DNA of 38,395 bases from a virus. The notes below the pieces were generated by a model that was not told the origin of the DNA, made no database searches, and saw only the letters and a list, made by a program, of their open reading frames with translations. The position numbers and the translations under genes are program-made. The stretch is taken from positions 1 through 38,395 of the IMG/VR virus record IMGVR_UViG_3300028835_001162. One strand, 5' to 3'. This document shows positions 33,065-38,395 of the stretch, in pieces. The stretch's first letter is position 1, and the number at the start of each line of letters is the position of its first letter.

Positions 33065-33346
33065 ATGCCAACAACAAGTTATCCAAGTCCAATAGAAATA
33101 GATTCAACTTGCTCAATAGAAGGGAGATTTTCAATATACTATCTGGAGTTCCATCCAGCTAATGCAAATGATGATTTGTTAGTCCGAGATAGTCTTGATA
33201 ACCTCTTGTGGATGGTTCGCGCACCAATTGGATCGGACAATTCTATTGCGTATTCTATTTTAACTAAATACATCAATATAGAGCAAGTGAATGGAATTGT
33301 AGTGGAAGTCCTTGATGGAGGGACGCTATACGTTTATTTACAATAA
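33065..33346 (+). CDS. Small virion-like protein, 93 aa
   Basis: MPTTSYPSPIEIDSTCSIEG, beta-rich throughout (FSIYYLEFHPANANDDLLVR, GIVVEVLDGGTLYVYLQ). It lies between the major capsid and head-tail connector genes, with RBS AAAGGAG. Minor capsid or decoration component by position. No family recognised. Confidence 0.6.
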   Translation: MPTTSYPSPIEIDSTCSIEGRFSIYYLEFHPANANDDLLVRDSLDNLLWMVRAPIGSDNSIAYSILTKYINIEQVNGIVVEVLDGGTLYVYLQ

Positions 33347-33358
33347 AATCAATATCTT

Positions 33359-33412
33359 AGGGGAGATAGATTATCGCGAATTGAAAAGATGACTTTCACA
33401 TCCTTCTCCTCT
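33359..33412 (+). ncRNA. HNH-linked three-way-junction element, copy 5
   Basis: Outer stem AGGGGAGA/TCTCCTCT (one G-T pair), P2 GAT/ATT (wobble) with loop TATCGCGA, GAAAA, P3 GATG/CATC. The P2 sequence is nearly that of copy 2 while the outer and P3 stems differ and still pair, a compensatory pattern. The HNH gene start is about 40 bases downstream. Confidence 0.6.
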
Positions 33413-33454
33413 TTTATTATTTTGAAAGAATAACTTTAATGAAAGGAAGTTATG

Positions 33455-33943
33455 ATGCAAGAAATATGGAAAACAATTGAAGGGTTTGAAGATTATCAAG
33501 TTAGTAATTATGGAAGAGTCAAATCTTTAAAATTTGATAAAGAAAAAATACTAAAAGCTTGTAAAATTAAGGATGGATATTTAGTTGTTGGATTACCTAA
33601 TAAAAATAAAAAAAGTGAAACTAAAAGAATTCATGATATAATGTTTGAAAATTTTAATAATTACAAATTAAAGAAAAATGAAGTTGTCCATCATATTGAT
33701 TTCATTAAAGAAAATAATAATTTAAATAATTTTCAATCAATGGATAAATCAAAACATCACATTTTACATAGTTCTGGAGAGAATCATCCAAATTCAATAT
33801 TAACTGAAAAAGATGTTATCGCAATGAAATATTTATGGAATAATAATATAAAAATATCTAATAATCTACTAGCGAAATGGTACAAAATTAGTCCAAAAAC
33901 AATTTCTCAAATTAAAACTGGAAGAAGATGGAAACATATTTAA
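33455..33943 (+). CDS. Short free-standing HNH homing endonuclease lacking NUMOD3 part
   Basis: 162 residues from ATG 33455 (spaced five bases from GGAAG; ATG 33452 would add one Met). MQEIWKTIEGFEDYQVSNYG, HNH core HH near residue 80 (VVHHIDFIKENNNLNN) and then almost directly GENHPNSILTEKDV and the HTH tail (LLAKWYKISPKTISQIK), ending RRWKHI. The repeated NPMYGK/HSEESK segment of the other copies is missing, making it the minimal member. The active-site residues are kept. Confidence 0.9.
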   Translation: MQEIWKTIEGFEDYQVSNYGRVKSLKFDKEKILKACKIKDGYLVVGLPNKNKKSETKRIHDIMFENFNNYKLKKNEVVHHIDFIKENNNLNNFQSMDKSKHHILHSSGENHPNSILTEKDVIAMKYLWNNNIKISNNLLAKWYKISPKTISQIKTGRRWKHI

Positions 33944-33967
33944 ATTTAAGTAAAGGAAGTGATATAA

Positions 33968-34636
33968 ATGTACTGTTCGATCGATGATATTCGAAATTAT
34001 GTCGAAGAAGAGCTGTTAGTTCAATTAACAAATGATAGGGATGTTAACGCTATTAATACATTAGCAACGGACACAACTTCAGGATATGATAATATTACAT
34101 TGACTTCTTCCGATGAATTTCCAAATGCTAATGGCTGTATTAGGATAGATGATGAAGAAATTTTCTATATTTTAAATTCTTATAATACGTTATCAGGATT
34201 AACACGAGGATACAATAATACAGTTGAAGCATCTCATTCTTCTGGCGATACAGTTACAGAAATTCATCTCGTTGATGAAGATATAATTACAAGAGCTATA
34301 GTTGATGCGGATGCGGAAATAGACACCTACTTAGGTACTGTATTTAATGATGTTCCATTATCTGATATCCCGAATTCTATTCGATATACATCAGTGAACA
34401 TTGCTATTTATAATTTGTATTCACGAAGAATGGCAATTCCTCCACAGATTGAAACTCGATACTCCAACTCAATTAAATTTTTAAATAATGTTTTGGAAGG
34501 TAAAATATCTTTAGGTGATTCAACAATAGATGCATCAAAAGATGAGAAAATTACGATTAATACTTCTGAGGATAATATAATTTTTACAATTGAAAATACG
34601 GTAGAAAACACTACAGGTACACTCGATCTGTTTTAA
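33968..34636 (+). CDS. Head-tail connector, Mu gp36-like (DUF1320)
   Basis: 222 residues. MYCSIDDIRNYVEEELLVQL and VDEDIITRAIVDADAEIDTY with TVFNDVPLSDIPNSIRYTSV and AIYNLYSRR are the hallmarks of the DUF1320/gp36 connector family. A ~65-residue insert (about 35-100) replaces the usual short loop and contains DDEEIFYILNSYNTLSGLTR, a motif of minor virion domains. RBS AAAGGAAG. Connects the portal to the tail. Confidence 0.8.
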   Translation: MYCSIDDIRNYVEEELLVQLTNDRDVNAINTLATDTTSGYDNITLTSSDEFPNANGCIRIDDEEIFYILNSYNTLSGLTRGYNNTVEASHSSGDTVTEIHLVDEDIITRAIVDADAEIDTYLGTVFNDVPLSDIPNSIRYTSVNIAIYNLYSRRMAIPPQIETRYSNSIKFLNNVLEGKISLGDSTIDASKDEKITINTSEDNIIFTIENTVENTTGTLDLF

Positions 34637-34645
34637 GGAAATAAT

Positions 34646-34969
34646 ATGATAACTTTTGAAATGAAAGGATTGACCGATATATTAGATGATCTTGAAAATA
34701 TTGAAGATAATTTAGAAAGTCCATTTAATAACGTCGAAAATGAAATTGGAAATCTGGCTGTTGATAATATCAAATCGAGAACTCCAGTTATCTCAGGTCA
34801 TTTGAGAAATGGAAATAAATCGAGAAAAACATCCGATAATAATATTGAAATTTTTAATGATGTTGAATATTCTATATATGTCGATGGTCGTAAACCTTTT
34901 TTCTATCTCGATGATAATACCCAAGAAAAAATAATGGAAATTATGTCAGATAATATAGTTGAGGATTAA
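34646..34969 (+). CDS. Tail completion / HK97 gp10-like protein
   Basis: 107 residues: MITFEMKGLTDILDDLENIE, then NLAVDNIKSRTPVISGHLRN and a DVEYSIYVDGRKPFF motif typical of HK97 gp10-type head-tail joining proteins. RBS AAGGAAA; starts nine bases after the previous stop. Probably forms part of the neck or tail-completion ring. Confidence 0.75.
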   Translation: MITFEMKGLTDILDDLENIEDNLESPFNNVENEIGNLAVDNIKSRTPVISGHLRNGNKSRKTSDNNIEIFNDVEYSIYVDGRKPFFYLDDNTQEKIMEIMSDNIVED

Positions 34970-34971
34970 CA

Positions 34972-35415
34972 ATGAGAGAGTTATTGCTAAATATCCAAGA
35001 AGAATTACAGAATTCGTCTTCTCTTAATTATATTAGTGATGATAATATTATTATAACTGAAATTGAAAATTATATTCCTAATGCATCTAAAGTGCCACTA
35101 ATTACAATAAAAGATTATGGTTCAAGTAATGACCAACAGATTGGTAAAAAATATCGCCAAACATCAAGGGTTATTATAAATATTTATAACAGGGTTTTAG
35201 AAATTGGGAAATCATTGATGGATGTTAATCGTGGAATTTTAAAAATAGAATCTGATATATTTAATATTTTAATTGATAATCATTTAGATATCTGTGAGAT
35301 TACAAATTCATTTCCTATTATTCAAGAATCAACAAAAAATATAAGAATAGAAAAAGATATTATATCATATAAAAGATTAATTATGGAATACAGTTCATAT
35401 AGAAGATGGACATAA
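34972..35415 (+). CDS. Tail terminator-like protein
   Basis: 147 residues, MRELLLNIQEELQNSSSLNY, then a beta-rich core (PLITIKDYGSSNDQQIGKKY, RVIINIYNRVLE). It starts two bases after the preceding stop and lies just before the tail tube gene, where siphoviruses place the tail terminator. Family assignment is by size and position. Confidence 0.65.
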   Translation: MRELLLNIQEELQNSSSLNYISDDNIIITEIENYIPNASKVPLITIKDYGSSNDQQIGKKYRQTSRVIINIYNRVLEIGKSLMDVNRGILKIESDIFNILIDNHLDICEITNSFPIIQESTKNIRIEKDIISYKRLIMEYSSYRRWT

Positions 35416-35480
35416 TAATTTAATATAAACAATTTAATGGAAGGAACTGAACATTCCTTAATATAAATGGAGGATTTAAC

Positions 35481-36434
35481 ATGCCATCATGTATTGTCCC
35501 TGCAAGTGGAAGTAATCTTAGAGTCCTTATGGATTTCGAAGATTGTTTCGGAGTTACACCAAGTTCTACGGCAGCAGTTATTATCCCGTGTACAACACTT
35601 GATGTTAATTTATCCCAACCACCTCAACAAAGAGCAACTTTAAGAGCTGGTCGTCATAGTTCTAAACCCTTTTATGGAAACAAGAGTATCACGGGAACAA
35701 TGACAGGTCCCGTTGGTGAACAAAGCATAGGTTATATTTTAAAAGCATATCTTGGCTCACCGGATTCTACGGCTACAGATGAATGGATTTTTTCTGTTGA
35801 TTCTACGACACCATCATTTGTAGTTGCTAAAGAATTTACAGATTTGGGGGAATATTATGTTTACAACGGATGTAAAGCAACCACACTTTCGTTCACTTTC
35901 AACACAGACAATGAATTAATTTATAATCTTGGATTTATTGCAGCGTCAGAGACCCCACAAGATGTCACGTATGATAGTAATCCAGAAGATCTATCAGATG
36001 AATTATTCTATGATAATCCAGAAATAGGAACTAATATTGAAGAAGGTGGAGTTGCCGACGAAATCATCGAAGAATTAACAGTTAATTTAAATAATGGTCC
36101 TACATTAGCGTATACATTATCTGGAGCTGGTGAGGCAACCTATGCTGCGGATGGAAAACTGGAAGTATCTGGAACAATCAGAGGAATCTTTATAAACACC
36201 GACATTCTCGATAAAGGAATCGCTCACATAGAAAGTTCGTTAGATTTAACGCTTACAAAAAGTTCCAACTATTTGCGAGCCTTTATTCCAGAGCTTGAGT
36301 GGTCACAAGAATCCCCTTCTGTGACTGGCCCAGGAATTGTAGAACTTAATTTGACTTTTATTGGTTTCTATCAAAATAGTACGGAAGCTTCTGATATCGT
36401 ATTCTATTTATACAACAGCCACGGCGCTTACTAA
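35481..36434 (+). CDS. Major tail tube protein
   Basis: 317 residues, MPSCIVPASGSNLRVLMDFE, Gly/Thr-rich with NKSITGTMTGPVGEQSIGYI, GAGEATYAADGKLEVSGTIR and a C-terminal beta domain (GPGIVELNLTFIGFY). Length and position between the terminator-type gene and the assembly chaperone match a tail tube protein of Mu-like siphoviruses. RBS ATGGAGG, with a hairpin AAGGAA/TTCCTT just upstream in the leader. Confidence 0.8.
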   Translation: MPSCIVPASGSNLRVLMDFEDCFGVTPSSTAAVIIPCTTLDVNLSQPPQQRATLRAGRHSSKPFYGNKSITGTMTGPVGEQSIGYILKAYLGSPDSTATDEWIFSVDSTTPSFVVAKEFTDLGEYYVYNGCKATTLSFTFNTDNELIYNLGFIAASETPQDVTYDSNPEDLSDELFYDNPEIGTNIEEGGVADEIIEELTVNLNNGPTLAYTLSGAGEATYAADGKLEVSGTIRGIFINTDILDKGIAHIESSLDLTLTKSSNYLRAFIPELEWSQESPSVTGPGIVELNLTFIGFYQNSTEASDIVFYLYNSHGAY

Positions 36435-36595
36435 TAAAATCAATAACTTAGAGAAACTTTATTTAGAGAAACGTAATTTCAAATTCAAAAATCTTATTTT
36501 CCTTCTATTTTTGATAATAATTACGTTTCTTCTTTGTAAAATATATAAGTGATATGTAGGATATTTGTTTTTACAGATTGGGAACAAATAAATGT
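36435..36595 (+). other. Gene-free stretch with a long hairpin in the element position
   Basis: Begins with the same TAAAATCAATAACTTAGAG context found before elements 2, 5 and the solitary one. A different structure follows: AGAAACGTAATT (36467-36478) with AATTACGTTTCT (36519-36530), and inside it TCAAAAAT/ATTTTTGA (36485-36492/36507-36514). A GGGAACAAATA motif is at 36580. A short frame through here (TTG 36361) has a hydrophobic end but no proper start. Confidence 0.45.
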
Positions 36596-36648
36596 GAGAG
36601 GATAGAGAATCTAGACTCGATAAGATAAATCCCTATTATCTTCCTCTC
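36596..36648 (+). ncRNA. HNH-linked three-way-junction element, copy 6 (with HNH)
   Basis: Outer stem GAGAGGA/TCCTCTC, GATAGA, P2 GAG/CTC with loop AATCTAGA (identical to 13744 copy), GATAA, P3 GATA/TATC with loop AATCCCTAT. The HNH ATG is 47 bases downstream. Confidence 0.6.
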
Positions 36649-36694
36649 TTAATATAATTTTAGGGAAAATAAAATTTAAGGGAGATTTTAAAAA

Positions 36695-37291
36695 ATGAAT
36701 TATTATGAAAATGTAGATGATTTATTTTTAGATGGAGAAATATTTAAAGATATTGATAGGTATGTTGATTATCAAGTTTCTAATTTTGGAAGAATCAAAA
36801 GTTTTAATAATTACCACAGAAAAGATATTATAATATTAAAACAAAGTAAAGATGGTTGTGGATATTTATTTGTTGATTTATGTAAAAATGGAAAAGAAAA
36901 AAAGAAAAAAATTCATCGTTTAATGTTTGAATCTTTTAATAATTACAAATTAAAAAAAGGTGAAGTTATTCACCATATAGATAAAAATCCATTGAATAAT
37001 GATTTAGATAATTTCAAATTAATGACAAATTCTGAACATTTGAGTTTACATCATAAAGGTTTGAAACATTCAGAAGAAACGAAACAATTGATTAGAGAAA
37101 AGAAATTAGGAAAATATATTGGAGAAAATCATCCAGGAGTAAAATTAACAGAACAAAATGTTATTGCAATGAAATCATTTTGGAATAATAACATAAAAAT
37201 CTCAAATAAATTACTAGCAAAATGGTATAAAGTTTCTCAATATACAATTTCAAAAATTAAAAACAACAAAAATTGGAAACATATAAAATGA
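36695..37291 (+). CDS. Free-standing HNH homing endonuclease
   Basis: 198 residues: MNYYENVDDLFLDGEIFKDI, YVDYQVSNFGRIKSF, HNH core H93-H94 (VIHHIDKNPLNNDLDN), NUMOD3-like KHSEETKQLIREKKLGKYIG, and an HTH tail (KISNKLLAKWYKVSQYTISK) ending NWKHIK. RBS AAGGGAGA. It has the same N-terminal extension as the 309, 9763 and 20610 copies. Its TGA stop overlaps the next start (AAATGA). Confidence 0.9.
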   Translation: MNYYENVDDLFLDGEIFKDIDRYVDYQVSNFGRIKSFNNYHRKDIIILKQSKDGCGYLFVDLCKNGKEKKKKIHRLMFESFNNYKLKKGEVIHHIDKNPLNNDLDNFKLMTNSEHLSLHHKGLKHSEETKQLIREKKLGKYIGENHPGVKLTEQNVIAMKSFWNNNIKISNKLLAKWYKVSQYTISKIKNNKNWKHIK

Positions 37292-37476
37292 AGGAAAAAA
37301 AGAAAAAAATTAAAAAATTAAAAAATCCGATCACATTTCTTGCAGATGATCGGCTTCATATGAGATTGTTAATAAAAACAAAAGATATGGAGATTTCAAT
37401 TTCTGACTACGTTCGTTCTGCTGTAACAAAGGAACTAAACAAACAACTAAACAATGAAGGAGAAAAAAATGCTTAA
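37288..37476 (+). CDS. Small ribbon-helix-helix-like protein, 62 aa
   Basis: ATG 37288 overlaps the HNH stop by four bases; an in-frame TTG at 37273 is less likely. MKEKKKKIKKLKNPITFLAD, then a strand-helix-helix pattern (ISISDYVRSAVTKELNKQLN). It may regulate the HNH or tail genes, or be a remnant of a regulatory unit moved with the HNH gene. Its end overlaps the start of the tail chaperone gene by eight bases. Confidence 0.55.
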   Translation: MKEKKKKIKKLKNPITFLADDRLHMRLLIKTKDMEISISDYVRSAVTKELNKQLNNEGEKNA

Positions 37477-37831
37477 TTTAAAAAAATCAGAAGGAATAAC
37501 AATCAATCAAGATAATAAAGTTTTCGAGGATTCTGAATTCTCGGATTTTAAATTTGAAGTTACAATAAAACCTCTAAAGAAATCTCAATGGAAAAATATT
37601 AAAAAAGTATGTATGACAAAAAATGGAATTGATGAGATTATGTTTTCTTCTAAGATTTGGATGGAATGCGTCACTAATTGGTCTGGGATAAAAGACCAGG
37701 ATGGAAATGATATAAAATATTCAGAAGAAACCAAGAAATTATTAGATGAAGATTGTATGTTTTTCGTCAGTAGAGTTGCTACTGCGGCATTAAACGATGT
37801 AAAAGAAAGTGAATCGTCTAAAAAAATTTAA
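37469..37831 (+). CDS. Tail assembly chaperone (G-like product)
   Basis: 120 residues from ATG 37469 (AAGGAG seven bases upstream); the frame extends to an ATG at 37454 that lies in the RBS region. MLNLKKSEGITINQDNKVFE, then FKFEVTIKPLKKSQWKNIKK and a helical C-terminus (FFVSRVATAALNDVKES). It lies between the tail tube and tape measure genes and ends in a slippery A7 run, as expected for the chaperone that coats the tape measure during tail assembly. Confidence 0.75.
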   Translation: MLNLKKSEGITINQDNKVFEDSEFSDFKFEVTIKPLKKSQWKNIKKVCMTKNGIDEIMFSSKIWMECVTNWSGIKDQDGNDIKYSEETKKLLDEDCMFFVSRVATAALNDVKESESSKKI

Positions 37832-38226
37832 CTGAATTTTTTGAATGGCAATTTTCCAAAGAAAATGTAAAACGATGTAAAGAATGTGTAGAAAGATATT
37901 CTAAAATAAATAAATATGCACCATGTAAATATGATATTTGTAAACATTCACCGCCAGATTTACCATTTGAATTTTCAGAAACTATTGAAATATATAACTT
38001 ATGCTCAAATGCTCGTGATGGAATGTCAGGGAATCTTGATTATTCTGTTCTATTAGATATAATGAAACTTATGAAAATCGATGATGATGAGCAACTTGAA
38101 ATATTTGAAAATGTAATTATAATAGAGAATATATTAAGAGAAGAAAGAGATAAAAAATCAAAAACAAATGATACATCAAAATCCCACGACGCAATAAAAC
38201 GTAAACATGAGAAAGAAAGAAAATAA
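37820..38226 (+). CDS. -1 frameshift extension of the tail assembly chaperone (GT-like)
   Basis: The zero frame ends AAA AAA ATT TAA at 37831. The -1 frame has no stop from the A7 run (37820-37826) to TAA 38224, reading LTEFFEWQFSKENVKRCKEC and on for 132 codons, with a short Cys-rich patch (CKEC...CKYDIC) and a charged tail. No credible start for it exists before 38023. This is the G/GT arrangement: a minority of ribosomes shift to make the longer chaperone. The precise slip (one or two tRNAs) cannot be fixed by eye. Confidence 0.7.
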
Positions 38227-38230
38227 TTAT

Positions 38231-38286
38231 AAGAGAGGATAGAGATATACAACGATATAAACGAAGTTCACTTCGTTTCCTTAAAG
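38231..38286 (+). repeat. Half of an HNH-linked element fused to a palindrome repeat
   Basis: AAGAGAGGATAGAGATA (38231-38247) equals the 5' half of the solitary element (33002-33041), but the closing arm is missing. Instead the hairpin AAACGAAG-TTCA-CTTCGTTT (38259-38278) follows, inside a 24-bp inverted copy of 31916-31939. It may be an element remnant. Confidence 0.45.
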
Positions 38287-38294
38287 GAATTAAG

Positions 38295-38395
38295 ATGTCA
38301 AGAAAAAATTACGATGTATATAGATATTGGAATAATAGAATTGAACCAGCTTCAGCTCCTGAAGATTATACTCAAGAGACTATTAAATATATTGA
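38295..38395 (+). CDS. N-terminal part of a small tail-region protein (continues at 2-200)
   Basis: MSRKNYDVYRYWNNRIEPAS then APEDYTQETIKYI, cut by the right edge. RBS AAAGG. Joined to the frame at 2-200 it gives 99 residues with YIDLPFDEIWKPIKD at the seam. Located between tail chaperone and tape measure genes; unknown function, likely tail assembly. Confidence 0.6.
   Translation, partial: MSRKNYDVYRYWNNRIEPASAPEDYTQETIKYI

Noticed and set aside
36361-36552. 63-residue ORF with a hydrophobic C-terminus
   Set aside because: It starts with TTG inside the tail tube gene without an RBS and covers the long hairpin region; no usable start exists in the intergenic part.
309-37291. HNH genes as IscB/IsrB (OMEGA) or intron-encoded enzymes
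   Set aside because: The proteins are 160-230 residues with no RuvC domain. The flanking genes are not split and no group I or II intron core is visible.
1-38395. Alternative genetic code
   Set aside because: TGA, TAA and TAG all end recognisable proteins at expected lengths (TGA in the prim-pol and HNH genes), so no recoding is needed.

Overview
The window is a tailed-phage genome of about 38.4 kb, very AT-rich, with strong Shine-Dalgarno sequences (AGGAGGTGA-type), some TTG starts, and normal use of TGA, TAA and TAG stops. This suggests a siphovirus of a low-GC, Firmicutes-like host. The host and virus name cannot be read from the sequence. The two ends of the window fit together: a gene starting at 38295 continues in frame into 2-200 if the last base and the first base are the same nucleotide. 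Tail-gene order also runs unbroken across that join. The sequence is therefore probably a complete circularly permuted (or circularised) genome opened inside a tail gene.

Layout. A long plus-strand late transcript starts in the divergent region 21793-22334. It runs through two small early genes, a fibre module (24649-27437), large terminase, a Mu gp29-like (DUF935) portal, a ChaB/protease/scaffold fusion, a decoration protein, the major capsid protein, head-tail connectors, the tail tube and a frameshifted tail-assembly chaperone (37469-38226). It then passes over the window ends to the tape measure (1463-5080), distal tail proteins (one fused to a six-bladed NHL propeller), a tail hub, a beta-helix tailspike and several fibre or virion proteins, and ends at a hairpin terminator at 16191-16222. 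The minus strand between 16297 and 21792 is the early/replication operon: an ImmA-like metallopeptidase, small ribbon-helix-helix-type proteins, a prim-pol/RepA-type helicase and a small gene that may be the small terminase. A 600-bp gene-free region (16654-17250) with two interlocked perfect inverted repeats (46 and 134 bp) lies just downstream of the primase gene and is the best origin candidate.

The most striking feature is an invasion by seven free-standing NUMOD4/HNH/NUMOD3-type homing endonuclease genes, plus one degenerate relative and traces of lost copies. Six of the seven HNH genes are preceded, 36-65 bases upstream of their starts, by a ~55-nt element that folds into the same three-way junction: a covariable outer stem, GATAGA, a P2 hairpin whose loop holds a self-complementary core, GAAAA/GATAA, and a P3 hairpin. 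A seventh, reduced copy stands without an HNH gene at 33002-33041, and half a copy is at 38231-38248. This looks like an undescribed structured RNA (or DNA) element that travels with, or regulates, phage HNH genes. A separate pseudoknotted RNA candidate is at 15630-15700.

No integrase, endolysin or family A/B DNA polymerase was recognised. The lysis genes must be among the unassigned proteins or be of an unfamiliar type.
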